DNA of 64,000 nt from Rhizomys pruinosus (GCA_009823505.1 VZQC01006580.1:321749-385748); one strand, 5' to 3'. Shown: positions 36,138 to 48,632, counted from the stretch's first letter. The notes: a model not told the origin generated them from the letters alone. Program-made: numbers and translations.

Positions 36138-36892
36138 TATAACGATTATTGCTTTTATAAAGTGAATTGGCAGAATGATTACAGAAATTCTCTGTAAACT
36201 GTTATGTTCATTACAAACTTAAAGGAATGTGGAAATCAATATTAGAATTACTGAAAAAAAATCCATACAGAGAAGTGCCCAGGCAACTGCTAGAGTGAGG
36301 AAGAATGCACTTGGGGTGTCATGTTCAAAAATACCAAGGAAGACATTGTGGATGAAGAAGTGAAAAAGAATTAGAGAGTGGAATTGAGGAGAGCAGCTTT
36401 CTGATAGAAAACCCAAGTTGCACAGAATTGATTAACTTATGGGCCGAGCATATGAGAATAAATGAATTTAAGGATTAATGAGAAAGTTAATTTCTTCCTT
36501 ATTTATGTCCATTTCTTTTTCTGCTCTTCGTTTTCTCCATTCCCTCTAAACTTGTTACCCCCGCCCCTTTCCAGGTAACCTTTCTTTGGCTGTTAAAATC
36601 TGGAATTTTGAAAGCGATGATGAGTTATTAGAGTCTCATGCCGACAATAAAACATTTCTAAGGAAAATTATTTTCTGTGTATACAACTAATTCCCTCACA
36701 TTTGTTTTATAGCACACTGTGGTTTTAAGCCAGATTAGAAGACACTTAAATTTTTACATATGTCAATTGCTATAATTATTTTGGGCAGTAAATTATTGGC
36801 ACTAAAGGGAAAATTATAGTTTTTAAATTGTTATATTCAGTATTTTCTTTATGGAAACCTTCAATCACATCTCACATCAAATTTAATGTATT
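36138..36892. other. Unassigned DNA
   Basis: No recognised repeat or gene. Confidence 0.4.
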
Positions 36893-37120
36893 TTGGGCAT
36901 GAGAGATGGCTCATCTGTTAAGAGCATTGGGTGTTCTTATAGAGGACCCAGGTTTCATTCCCTGTACCTATAAGGCCACTAAAAACTGTCTGAAACTCCA
37001 GTTACAGAAGAATCAGATGATTTCTTCTGACTTCCACAAGCATTGCATGACATGGGTGCACTTATATGCATGTAGGCAATACTCATACAAAAATAGTAAA
37101 AATAATTAATAAGATATTTT
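36893..37120 (+). repeat. B2/B3-type SINE, old
   Basis: Diverged sense copy with the head, the single body unit and a degraded A-rich end. Confidence 0.85.
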
Positions 37121-37275
37121 TTAATTAATGCATTTCTCTTGAAATATATGGATCTCATGATTTTTGTTCCTAAATATCAATTCTGAATCATTTTGTGGAA
37201 AAAAGATTCTACGTTAAGGATTATCTTTCTAGGATAAATATGTGATCCCAGGTTGAGTACAGTGGTCATCAATAA

Positions 37276-37487
37276 TTTTTTAATATGTGTGAATATACTG
37301 TCTGCATGCAGGTTTGTGCACCAATGTCATGCAATGCTGCAGAGGTCAGAAGAAGAAGGTGTTGGATTCCCCTTGAACTGGAGTTAAAGATGGTTCTCAG
37401 CCGCCATGTGGGTGCTGGGGATTGAACCCAGGTCCTTTGCAAGAACAGTTGGTGCTCTTAACCACTAGATCATCTCACCTGCCCAGT
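37276..37487 (-). repeat. B2/B3-type SINE, antisense, old
   Basis: Complete antisense copy with a single body unit. Short target-site duplication of the AATAATTTT type at both sides. Confidence 0.88.
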
Positions 37488-37576
37488 CTTTAATAATTTT
37501 ATGTTTATTTGCATCTTTGTTTTTCCCAGTTTTACTTTTCACTTTCACATTGTGTATACATTTAACTCGCCTTACA

Positions 37577-37636
37577 GTTTTTTTAATATTTTGTTTATTA
37601 TTTTAGTTTTATTTTGTGCATATGAGCATATTGGTT

Positions 37637-37674
<38 letters not shown>

Positions 37675-37840
37675 ACCCAAGTCATGCAATGCCCATGAAT
37701 ATCACAAGGAGACATCGGATCCCATAGAACTTTAGTTACATATGGTTGGTAGCTGCCATGTGGACAATGGGATTCCAAGCCTGGTCCTTTGCAGGAACAA
37801 CCAGTGCTCTTAACACCTAAGCCATCTTTCAAGGCCCTTT
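37577..37840 (-). repeat. B2/B3-type SINE with internal (TA)n
   Basis: Antisense, diverged. A (TA)n microsatellite (37638-37672) sits where the distal body normally lies. Confidence 0.75.
37638..37672. repeat. (TA)n microsatellite
   Basis: About 17 AT dinucleotides inside the antisense SINE. Confidence 0.95.
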
Positions 37841-37927
37841 ACCTCAGAGATTTAAATCATCTGAAGGAAGCTATTATTCAGAATTTAAAAAAAAAGTGTA
37901 AGTGTAAAGTATCTGAACATAATATAT

Positions 37928-38085
37928 AATTTTTTTTATCTTTTCAAGACAGTGTCTCCCTGTAGCCCCAGCTGTCCCGGAACTCACTCTGTAGACCAGG
38001 CTGGCCTTGAACTCACAAAGATCCACCTGTCTCAGCCTCCCAAGTGCTAGGATTAAAAGCTTGGGCCACCACCCCGGCAAACTAA
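37928..38085 (-). repeat. B1 SINE, antisense
   Basis: Full-length antisense B1 with the local 3' variant. It has moderate divergence. Confidence 0.92.
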
Positions 38086-38254
38086 TACACTGAACATAAT
38101 ATATAAAATCAAATAGTAAATAAGAATAGACTTGATTTATTTAGTAAAATAAAATAATAGCAATGAAATATACTATACACACTTCCAGTATTAACAAATA
38201 CTGAAACTTTTAGATAAATTATGCTTTTGTTAAAGATGCATGCTGTTATTTATA

Positions 38255-38460
38255 TTACTATGTTAGTTACTTTTCTGGTTCATTGGATAAAATACCCTCA
38301 CAAAGCAACTAAAGTGAGGAAGAATTTATTCTGGCTCAGCATTAGAAAGTCCGTTATTGTGGGGAAGAAAGTCTGTTATTGCAAAGAAGCAGGTGGAGCC
38401 TGCTTGTGGGATTTTGTCTCCAGTCAAGAAACAAAGAACACTGAATGATAAGGCATACTC
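38255..38460. repeat. URR1-like repeat, left half
   Basis: Matches the start of the repeat at 57222: the TAGTTACTTTTCTG-type block and the following GATAAAA block. The antisense B1 plus L1 (38468-39827) split it, and it seems to resume at 39828. Confidence 0.5.
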
Positions 38461-38467
38461 CGATGTT

Positions 38468-38607
38468 ATTTTTTTTTTATTTATTATTTTGCGTCTTTTC
38501 GAGACAGGCTCTCCCTGTAGCCCCAGCTGTCCTGAACTCACTCCTGTAGACCAGGCTGCCTTGAACTCACAAGATGCGTGCCTGCCTCTGCCTCCCAAGT
38601 GCTATTA
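38468..38607 (-). repeat. B1 SINE, antisense
   Basis: Antisense B1 directly left of the L1 3' end, in the same orientation, with its own T-rich tail on the left. Confidence 0.88.
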
Positions 38608-38647
38608 AGTTTTTTTTTATCATTATTTATTTATTTTTTTTTAGCCT

Positions 38648-39827
38648 TCTTTTTTTTTTTTTTATTGATGTTCTTGTGTTTTCATACAACATTTTCCAAT
38701 TCAGTTCAGGCATATATCACCTTTTCCCTTCCCCCCACCCCACCCCTATCCATCCCCAGATCATGCATTCTGCCATAAGTTTTCTGCATCTTTCTCTGCT
38801 TTTTTGTTTTTGTATTTTCATCTGTTTTTAAACAACTAAGTTGATAATTTGTGAGTACAAGCATCCTTCATGTAAAACCAATTTGCAAGCAGTTGTGCCC
38901 AAAACCCCACAGCCTCATGGGTCCCACCATCCCCCAGGGGGGGGGGCTTGTATGTTCAATCAAGTGATCAAATGAGTGTCCAGTCGTATATTGTTGTAGT
39001 TTCACATTAACCCCAATCGAAGCCCTTACATTCTACCATGCCCCTCTTCGCCAGATTGTTCCCTGGCTTAGAAAAGGGGCACAGGTGGATGAGAAGCAAA
39101 ACACTCTACTTTCTCTGGAGCTGATGTCTTGGTCTCTAGTCAGTTCTCTGCTGTTTTCTTTCATGGGCTGCCAGCTGTGTCCAGGCATAACCTTTCGATC
39201 CTACTGATGAAGCACATGTAATTAGATATTTAGGTATTAAACAGTATAATATATAGCCTTTCGATCCTACTAAATGAAACACACACAATTAGATATATAT
39301 GGTATTAAACCGAGTACTAATTGTTATGGTAAGGTTTTCTTTGGTATAGACACAGATTGTTTGGATGGTATGTTAATTCATGATTTACATTTTCTTCTGT
39401 TAAGTATGCAGGCTCTTCGTGGGTTTATAACATCTCCTAACCATTAGAGGATGTAAGCTTGTGGCATCAGCCGTGGGTTATTCCTCCAAGGAGAGAGCTA
39501 ATAGCCAATTAGATTTGGGATATACAGACATATGGCTGCCACTGCTGCACAGTATTTCCAGGCAGATGAGGTGTAGCTGGTGCTGACGGAGGAGTCTTGC
39601 GTGACTCAAGGAGACCTATATTTGCTTTATTGGTTTAGTGGTCTTTGGTAACACTCTCTGGCATCCCAGAGACTATCTGTACACTTGCAAGTGCGTTCTC
39701 CATACATCTTTCCCATGTTTATATCAGGTCTTCAACAGCAGGGCCTTATCGCCTCTCTTCCTGCAGATATCCCAGTTTGGCCAGGGGATCCAAGCCCCCA
39801 CAAATGGTAAAGGCTCCTTGCCTCCAT
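38648..39827 (-). mobile_element. L1 long 3' UTR, antisense, tiny 5' inversion
   Basis: Antisense long 3' UTR, from the poly-T at about 38648 to 39780, then about 50 bp in sense (39777-39826, equal to about 4731-4779 of the 2040 copy). A TTGG overlap is at the switch. The tandem 67 bp duplication is present (about 39197-39335). Numerous single-base indels. Near-matching flanks (about 38454-38470 and 39823-39840) suggest a target-site duplication that would also enclose the B1. Confidence 0.85.
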
Positions 39828-40015
39828 ACTCGTTATTTTTAATGCAATCATGGACTTCAGGACTAAAAGTCATGCCACCCACAATTAAGATGGGTCTTCT
39901 CACCCCAGTTAGTCTAATCTGATTAAATCCTCACATTCTTGTCCAAAGAAGTGCTTTCTAAGTGACCAAAGATCATATAAATTGGACAAAATTGACCACC
40001 ACAGTTACTATATTA
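39828..40015. repeat. URR1-like repeat, right half
   Basis: Appears to complete the repeat begun at 38255: the CCACCCACAATTAAGATGGG-like block and the GACAAAATTGACCACCAC end. Confidence 0.45.
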
Positions 40016-41043
40016 TAGCAATGTAGCTCTACCTACAAGCAGTTTATAAACAGGCATACTGTATATTGAATTGTCATTTTCCACTTCTTGAGGAAAGTTT
40101 AATGAAAATAATTAAACTTAGACCAACAATTTTACCAGGAACTAAAGATAATGAACACTTTCTATAGTTAAAATTATTCCCTTTAGCAATGAATACATAA
40201 AAATAAAAATGGTATTTATTTATTATCTCAGTTGTTTGTTAACCAAATTGGATAAACAATATTCCCTATTAATAATTATGCAGTGAACTCTAACACACAG
40301 TTCATTCATGTGGCCAGGAAAATAATGAAAACATGGCTTTCTGCATTTCCTCTATATTCAAAAAATGCTGAAATCCTCATTTCAGTATTCACTGAAAGCT
40401 GCACATCTCTGTCATTTCTACGTGCAGAGCCTTTGGTTGGCACTTTTAACCACTGTTGGGTTCTATATTTTCTTTTCACCCTTTCTCAACCTGATCACTT
40501 TTTATTTAGGCATCTTTTTGTTCAAAATGTATAGTCAGTCATCAATGGAATAAGTTCTACCCATTCTTAAGGTCTAGCTTTAAATGCAATTCTTCAAATG
40601 ATTGAAAAATTATTCTTCATTTACTATCTACACAAACGAATTGAAAAATTTATAGTACATATTTAATACTGATGTGGTTATTATTTTGTGTTACTTGCTT
40701 GAGCCCTTTTTGTATTTCTAAATACATATGGCAGCTCCGAATATGTCAGTTGACTATATGTCTCTATCATGCTGTGAAATATTTAGAAATTCCATAATAT
40801 AAAAATTAACTTTACCAGTGGACTGCTTCACATACTGACCCCAGGCAGACATATGCACTAGTGTCCTGACATCATATGTGCATTTCTCAGGGGTTCTGGA
40901 GCCAACACATTTCTATCTGGCTTCCCTGCCCCCCCCCCAGGATCAATTCATCTTTTATTTCCCTCCCCTCATCTGGCTTCCCTCCTCCTCATTCCAAGTT
41001 CACCGTTGTCCTCACCAACCCTCCATAGTATCTAACTCCCCAC

Positions 41044-41046
<3 letters not shown>
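40016..41046. other. Unassigned DNA
   Basis: No recognised gene. The pyrimidine-rich end (40920-41046) resembles 18800-18990 loosely. Confidence 0.35.

Positions 41047-41086
<40 letters not shown>
41047..41086. repeat. (TC)n microsatellite
   Basis: About 20 TC dinucleotides. Confidence 0.97.
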
Positions 41087-41088
<2 letters not shown>

Positions 41089-41185
41089 GCTCAATGGAAC
41101 AAAACCTCTGGGACACCTTAGCAGTAGTCTTAAGAGGGAAATTTACAGCTCTTAGTGACTACATTAAAAAATCATAAAGAGCATC
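41087..41185 (+). pseudogene. L1 ORF2 short fragment
   Basis: About 30 codons resembling the L1 ORF2 segment between endonuclease and RT, with Leu-Trp-Asp-Thr, Val-Leu-Arg-Gly-Lys-Phe and Tyr-Ile-Lys-Lys in order. Stop at 41175. Old fragment. Confidence 0.65.
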
Positions 41186-41343
41186 TGTAAAAGACTTTTG
41201 TAAGTTAATACTTTAAAAGTCTATACTCAATTGAGTTTGAAAAGCTAAAAGCCATATATGAATTTTTAGAGTCATGGAAACCACCAAATTTAAACCAAGA
41301 AGATGTTAGCAGCTTAAACAGATCCATAAAAATGTGGAAATTG

Positions 41344-41497
41344 AGCCGGGCATGGTGGCGGCACATGCCTTTAATCCTAGCACTTGGGAGGCAGAGGCAG
41401 GCAGATCTTTGTGAGTTCAAGGCCAGCCTGATCTACAGAGTGAGTTCCAGGACAGCTGGGGCCCACAGGGAGACCCTGTCTCGAAAAGACCAAAAAA
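41344..41497 (+). repeat. B1 SINE
   Basis: Full-length sense B1 with the local 3' variant, ending in an AT-rich tail. Confidence 0.93.
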
Positions 41498-41599
41498 AAT
41501 TAATAATAATGTTAAATAATGAAATTCCCTATTCCTCTCTAGAAGCTACTTAAGAGGGAACTCACACTGTGCCTATTAAAATGTCTGAAAAACAAACCT

Positions 41600-42085
41600 T
41601 GAGTCCAGGCACCATGGCCCGCTCCTGAGGGGGTAGGGCACTCAAGTGATACTGTCAACCTCCTTAATGTTTGATTAGATGTCTATGCTTCTATTTGTGT
41701 TTTATTAATAGAAATAGGAAGGAGAATACTAAATGAGCCACCAGTCTGTTGAAAACAGAACTAGGACTGACCCAAGAGTTTAATGGAGAGAAAACATGGA
41801 TGATTCTATTTCTCTCTCTCACCCTCCCCTCAAGGCCTGGGGACTCTTGGCAGAAAAGGTTGGTGCATCAATTTGTAAGGGCCAAAGAAGGGGGGTGAAT
41901 TGTGAGATCACAGCAAAAGTGGACTAGACTTTCATTTGATCAGCACATTTATGTATAAAAACCTCTCCATCTAGACCTGGGGACCCTGGTTTTTACAAAA
42001 TTTGGACACAGATGCTTGCTAATTGGGTTCACATGGACATTGCTTATGTTTATTACTTATGTTACTAATTGGTATAAATTCTAAT
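41600..42085 (+). repeat. ERV-like remnant, second copy
   Basis: Parallels 6690-7060 up to about 41900. The part from 41820 to 42080 resembles the distal portion of the long L1 3' UTR (about 5480-5715 of the 2040 copy): AATTTGTAAGGGC, then CATTTGATCA, then TTTGGACACAGATGCTTGC and following. Either this is a hybrid of two repeats or the L1 module is related to it. Confidence 0.5.
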
Positions 42086-42102
42086 GTACTTGGTATCCTT
42101 GG

Positions 42103-42134
42103 NAAAAAAAAAAGAAAAAAAAAAAAAAAAAATA

Positions 42135-42170
<36 letters not shown>
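42103..42170. repeat. Poly-A tract beginning at an N
   Basis: One ambiguous base at 42103, then an impure A tract of about 66 bases. The N marks an unresolved base at the homopolymer edge. Confidence 0.95.
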
Positions 42171-42172
<2 letters not shown>

Positions 42173-43930
42173 AACCTATATGCAAGCACAACATATTTCT
42201 AAATGGAGAAAAACTGGAAACATTCTGATTAAAATCATGACTCAGACAGGGCTGCATTCTATCTCCACTCGTTTTCAATATAATGCTTGAAACCCTTGCA
42301 GGAGCAATAAGACAAGAGAAGGAAATTAAAGGAGTACTAATTGGAAAAGATTGTCAAATTATCTCTATTGGCAGATGATCATACATAAGAGATCCAAAAA
42401 TTCTACCAGGAAATGATTAATGCTTTCAGTAAAGTGTTAGGTTAGAAAATCAACGTATAAAAATCAGTAGTATTTCTATGTACTGACAATAAGCAATCAG
42501 AAAAAGCATGCAAGGAAACCATTCACAATAACTTCAAAAAATAAAATATTTAGAAATAAACCTAACCAGAAACATTAAAGATCTCTACACTGAAAATTTC
42601 AAAACTTTAAAGAAAGAGATATAGAAAGACAGGAGGAGATGGAAAATTCTACCGTGATTGTGAATTGGTAGAATAAATATGATGAAAATGATCATCTTAC
42701 CCAAAATGATCTATAGTTGAAAGGCAATGCCAGTCAAAATACCCACAACATTTTTCATAGAGCTAGAAGGAGTCATCCAAAAATTCATCTGGAACCACAA
42801 AAGATCCCAGATAACCAAAACAATCTTGAGAAGAAAAAAAAAATAATAAAAATAAAGCAGGGGGCATCACCATACCAGTTCTCAGGTCAAATTTCAGAGC
42901 TGTAGTTACAAAAACAGCATGGTACTGCCACAAAAATTGACACATAGATCAATGGAACAGAATAGATTATCCAAACATGAATACACACAATTTCAGCCAC
43001 CTGATATTTGACAAAAGTGCCAAGAATACACAATGGGGGAAAAACATCTTCAACAAATGGTGCTGGTAGAACTGGATCATCACATGTAGAAGAATGAAAC
43101 TAGAGCCTTGTCTTTCCCCCTGCACAAAAGTTGACTCTAAGGGGATCAAAGACCTCAGTATAAAATCTGAAACTGCTAGAAGACCACATAGATAGTACCC
43201 TCCAAGATGTAGGAGTAGGAAAGGACTTTTATAATGGGAAATCAGTGGCTCAGGCATTAAGGTCAAGTGTCTATAAGCTCAAAGCTTCTGTACAGCAAAA
43301 GCAACAAAGAAAGTGAAGAGGAAACCCACTGAGTGGGAGAAAATCTTTACCAGCCACACATTTGACATAGGATTAATATCCAGAATAAATAAATAACTCA
43401 AAAAACAAAGTACTAATGAAATAAACAACTCAATAAAAATGATGGGCTACAGTTATGAACAGGGACTTCTGAATTGAAGAAGGGGAAAACACATTCACTG
43501 TTGGTGGGAATGCAGACAAGTACAACTACTATGGGAGTCAGCGTGGGGATCTCAAAAGACTAAAAATGAACCTACCATCCAACCCAGTTCCACCATTCTT
43601 TGGCATATACCCAAAGGACTCCTAATTCTTTAAATATACCTGGACACCTATCTTCGTTGCTGCTTTCTTCACAATACCGAAGAAATGGAAACAAATTGAA
43701 TGGACCATAACAGATGAATGGATAATAATGTGGTACATGTACACAACTCAGCAGTAAGAAGAGATGAAATTATGAATTTTGCAGGTAAATAGATTGATCA
43801 AGAGAATGTTATTCTGAGTGAAGTAACACAAAGGCATTAAAACAGGTGATATATTTTCTCCCTCATTTGTGGACCAGTGGATCATAGAATCAATTTCCTT
43901 TGGCAAGTATATATCCTGATGTAACACAAT
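42171..43930 (+). pseudogene. Old L1 ORF2 remnant
   Basis: Sense L1 ORF2 covering about the last 60 percent of the RT region to the C-terminus. Frameshifts and stops are frequent. The Cys-rich C-terminal motif is largely lost (near 43480-43510 a deletion removes its start). The 3' sequence differs from the young copies, so an older L1 lineage. Confidence 0.85.
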
Positions 43931-44215
43931 CATCTAAGAAATTAGAAAGGATACATGGAGGTAAAGGAAAAGAAAGAACCAAAAGAGATGGGCAGCAAAG
44001 AATGGGTGTTAGTATGTGGGAGGTGGGGAAGGTGGGCCTGTTTGTTTGAGAGAATGGGAGATATATTGGGAGGTACAGTGGGAAGCGTTGGGAACCCAGA
44101 TTGTATTGTGACGCTCTGGAGACTCCACGAGATATTCACATACACTGTGTGTACATTAGTGAACAGTGGTGGGATAAAAAGTAAAAAAATAGAATAGACA
44201 AAAGAATGGATTTGG
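43931..44215 (+). repeat. Old L1 3' UTR
   Basis: Follows the old ORF2. Contains a G-rich tract near 44020-44095 and an A-rich end near 44185-44215. About 0.3 kb, far shorter than the young type. Confidence 0.65.
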
Positions 44216-45217
44216 AAAAAATAAGTTTATCAACCAACCTTAAAATGTTAAGTGGTACAAAGTAAATATTCAGTGCATGTGCATTGGATTAAACTGTCTT
44301 CTCGAACTGAAAATGCAAATTAATTTGAAGAAAGTGATCTATTTTGGATCACTAAAATATATATTTAGGTTTAAATTATGAAATTGATCATATTCTTTGT
44401 AACTTCAAGAAGACCACTATATCAGGATAGGCAAATCTAGAGAAAAACCTTGGATAGTGGCTCATCTGAAAATCCCCAGAATATACTTAAGGAAGAAAAT
44501 ATTATTCATCAATTCCAAATTATTATTTAGAACATCAATTAGAGATAGTCCAGAATTGTACAAGGGAACTATATAATTTCTCTTATAGCATTTGAATTAT
44601 AATGAATGAGAAAATGCTAATGTACACTGAAACATTTTCCACTTTAAAAAATCACTTTAAGTATTGTACTTTTAAGCAGGCATTAACCATTTAATTATAT
44701 TGTGTTTCTCTATATGTGCATATTTAGATATTAGTTGCTTTCTTCAATGTTAAAAACAGTAACACTTATCTACCTGGAGTTTTTCAGATCAAATTTCAGA
44801 TGCACTGAAAAAAAATCTGCATCTTGACTTGGTGCCTGGTGATTCATGTGTTGCCTAATGTGTATGTAGCATCAACTTACTGATCTGAAGATCAGTTGTC
44901 AAAATAGCATTGTTTTGATTCTCCATCTCTTGCTATTACTTGCTCTTTGTAGCCTCCAGATTTACAAAAAAATAAGGACTTGTGTGTCCTACTTTTATAA
45001 TTTTACTATGTAATATAATGATACAAATTTGGGTATAACCTCTGTCACATAAATAAACAGCAACCAGTAAGAAATAAAACAACTATTTTGTTACATGATT
45101 TAACTACATCTCTAGCATATACAGTTTATAAAGAATATTAATATGGTAAATCATATGAAAGCAGTACTTGACCTCAGGATTTACTGCATTTCATTAAATT
45201 GTGGACTACCTTTTTTG
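44216..45217. other. Unassigned AT-rich DNA
   Basis: Nothing recognised in about 1 kb. Confidence 0.4.
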
Positions 45218-45462
45218 AAAGATGGCCTAGCGGTTAAGAGCGCCAACCGCTCTTACAGAGGACCCGGGTTTGGTCCCCAGCACACACGTGGCGGCCGAGA
45301 GCTGTCTGAACCTCCAATTCCAGGAGAACTCCAGTTCCAGGGGAATCTGATACTCTCTTCTGACCTCCGCGGCGTTGCACGACATAGGTGCACAGACTTG
45401 CATGCAGACAATACATTCATACACATACATAAATGAATAAAATTAATAAAAATTAAAAAAAA
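45218..45462 (+). repeat. B2/B3-type SINE, young
   Basis: Lacks the first few bases of the head. It has the tandem 17 bp pair and CpG-rich body. Duplication not clear. Confidence 0.9.
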
Positions 45463-45698
45463 TTTCTGCAGTGCCATATTCCCTTTTATTTCTATTCTAT
45501 CAATATATGTTAACACTTAATATCATCAACAGTTACATATTTATAACATTCTCCTTCTCAAGGCCATTCTCGCATAGACTCTCAAATGCCAACCAAACTA
45601 TTATATTTCAGCACTCGTGTGGATGTATGGTATGGATTAGAGTACCGCAAAGGCTCTCCTGAACACAGAGCTTAGATAATTTTAATGTGAAAGGGGAA

Positions 45699-45701
<3 letters not shown>

Positions 45702-45745
<44 letters not shown>
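45702..45745. repeat. (GA)n microsatellite
   Basis: About 22 AG dinucleotides. Confidence 0.96.
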
Positions 45746-45748
<3 letters not shown>

Positions 45749-47197
45749 TGTGTCTGTCTGTATTAAAGTCCAATTTAAAATAACTACTGTTACAATTTCC
45801 AATTCTAATAACTTTCCTTGAAGAAATGTTTATTAAAATGAACACCTTTGTTACACATTTTTGCTTAGGAATGGAGGTGAGCTCAGCGGGGTCTCTTCAA
45901 GAGCAGTTCCACTGGATTATGGTTGCAAACATGATTTCTAAAGTATATACAGGAAACTACAGATAAGTGATTTCCACAGATGACTGACAAATGTTTTCTG
46001 CACCACTGGAGCACCAAAGCTTTAGCTGGTTTTCAAAATAACAAATAATGGGCATCTTTGAAGAGAAAAGCTTTTTTATTCTTGGACTCACACTCATCTC
46101 TGGAAAAACTTCAGTGCTTTCAGGATTAAGGAGTGAACTTGCCAACAAAATAGCTCATTCTCAACTGTTCTGGGATTAATACAGACTTGAAAAGTGTTAA
46201 AAAGAGAAGATATTGTGGGTGTGAAATAAGAGAATCATGTCTCTGGTAAATACAGCAAGGAAATAATGTACCTTGAGTTAATTCAGATGTTTATTTTTCT
46301 TTCCCTAATTCTGTGTCTTATAACAATTTAATGTACCTTTCATTAGTTTCTACAGGAGGAGGTTAAGGATTCTTGGTGATCAGACATATTCATGTCATAC
46401 TTCTTAGATATTGTGTTAAAGGTAGATGGATATGGAAATTTGAATGGAAGGAAAATGTGGACAGAATGGTTGTCCTGGGAAGAGCTCCAAATGTCTCTGT
46501 CCACTCACTGAATTTGTTAAACTTCCTAAAGTGATCAAATATGGCTTTTCACCCTGTTGATTGTAATTTTAAAAGATAATTTTCACTGAAGAAACTTCAT
46601 ACAACACTAAGTATGTAATCCAGAAAGAAATTTAATTTACAGTGACAGATTTTATAGGAGGCAGGCCAGACTTTTGTATTGTACATCTATTAATTTATTT
46701 TCCCTATAGATCACCTATGTGGGAAGATAGTTATCACTAGGAGATATCTGGATTGTAATAAAAATAAAGCAGAAAATACTTGTAACTGGATTCATTTATT
46801 TATTAACATGATGATGGGTAGTATCCTGAATCCACCCCAAAACATTCTACCATATCCTCATATGTTCTTGTGTACAATGATTCATCAACCATCTTTTTCT
46901 CTTGCAGTACTCATAATTACATTACTTTGTCTTTCAAATTGTGTGTTGAAAATGGTCCACTTGCCTCAATACCTCTCACAATTTCTTTATTCAATGTTAA
47001 TTCTGCCCATTCCCATTTCTCATGTTAGTTATTCTGATATCCTACTAATTATGCTTCCATTTACCATTCTCTGCTTTGCATACTTACCTGTTATTCATTT
47101 TTACAATTCTAGAGTGGTTTATCTTCTTCTAATCATAATAATCATGTAATAAATGGTTCAACCTCTCATCAACTTTACAGTAAGGAACTCAAAAAAC
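45746..47197. other. Unassigned AT-rich DNA
   Basis: No repeat family seen. A hydrophobic open frame (46808-47149) is discussed under rejected items. Confidence 0.4.
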
Positions 47198-47360
47198 AAG
47201 GGTGGGCAGGATGACACAGTGGATGAAATAACATGCAGTCAGGCTTTATGGCCTGTTTAAGATCACTGGAACCCATACCATGGGAGGAGAGACCCATCAC
47301 CCACAAGTTGTTCTCTGAACTTCACATGAACTTCCTGGTACTCTGTAGACTGTATATCTA
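47198..47360 (+). repeat. B2/B3-type SINE, ancient
   Basis: Diverged tRNA-derived SINE with A-box-like and B-box-like parts, then a CCCACAAGTTGTTCTCTGA block as in older rodent copies. Confidence 0.7.
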
Positions 47361-47861
47361 TTTGAGAGAATTGGACTATCATGATTTGTAGGGAGTCTAT
47401 AGTTCCAAGTTTGGCATGGTTAGATTTCTCTAGCATAGGCTAAATGTCTTCCTCCAACTCATTGCTTTAGATAAAGCAGATCAGCGACAGATATTCTCTT
47501 ATAAGTCCTGTCTTGCTATCTCCAAGTCTCAACCCAATTATATTTCTTAAAGTTTTAGAAGTTCTATGATAGTTCATTATGTAGTCTACAGTAAGATAAG
47601 GTTGTTAGTTTTCAGCTTTTAGTAACTTACATTAATTCAGTTTTGTGTTAATAAAGTCATACTTTTACAAACGAAGTACTTGCTTTCCTCTAAATGTTAG
47701 TTAATGCTATTTTTAAATTCAACTAAAAGTTAGCACTGCAGCAATTTATCCACTGAGCCAACTACAAGTCCTCAAAGTGTTGCATGTTCAAAATTCTTGA
47801 GTTGATTATCAAGTCCCCAGAATTTTACTAGTTCCGACATAGTTCAAAATTCTGACTCCAG

Positions 47862-48070
47862 GGGCTGAGGACATGACTTGAGAAGTACTGGGATTTATAT
47901 GTAAGTATGAGGACTCCAGATGGGATCGCCACCACTCAAATGAATGCTGGGTTTCACAGAGTACGGAACCCCAGCTCTGAGGCTAGAGAGATACCAGACA
48001 CCTGGAGCCTATTAGCCAAATTCATGACCTCCAGTCTCAGTGAGAGATCCTGTCTCAAAAATTAATATGG
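47862..48070 (+). repeat. B4/RSINE1-like composite SINE
   Basis: tRNA-type start, then a B1-like right half with the CAGTGAGAGATCCTGTCTCAA block. Diverged. Confidence 0.65.
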
Positions 48071-48564
48071 CAACCCAGGGCTAGTGCCTTTTTCAGGAAG
48101 AAGAAAAAAATGGATCTCTCTAAGAATGGGTTCAACCTAACCTAAATAGTGAGTTCCTCACCAACTGCGCATACAGAAGGAACATGTCTCTAAAGAAAAC
48201 CAAAAATTTAAAACAGGTAAACTGGAATACAATGCAAAAACATGCTAGATATTGACATATGGTCTATACCCACACATGCATAGATATGTGCACATATACA
48301 TACCATGCACACACACAAATGCAATCACACAAGTACACACACACAAGCATGCATGCAAAGTCTAAATCCAGAGGTTCTATTGTCATCCAAGGCAAATGCT
48401 TTGTTGTGAGCACCTGCATAAACTTATAAAGATGAAAATCAACAGGCAATCAGTGAAAGCTGAGGGAGTATCACTTTTCTGTAAGATGACCTCCCTGAGT
48501 GAGGAATACAGATGAACTTCCCTGTAAACAGGGACACATAGGCACCAGCTAATAGACTCAATAT

Positions 48565-48566
<2 letters not shown>
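48071..48566. other. CA-rich and unassigned DNA
   Basis: CA/CATG-rich stretch (48260-48360), probably part of an old SINE tail; rest unassigned. Confidence 0.4.
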
Positions 48567-48624
<58 letters not shown>

Positions 48625-48632
48625 ATATGTAT
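48567..48632. repeat. (TC)n(TA)n compound microsatellite
   Basis: About 18 TC units then about 9 TA units. Confidence 0.96.

Noticed and set aside
46808..47149. Plus-strand open frame of 113 codons, strongly hydrophobic
   Set aside because: Hydrophobic composition follows from T-rich DNA. No known domain, no splice context, no signal for a transcript. It resembles nothing I recognise.
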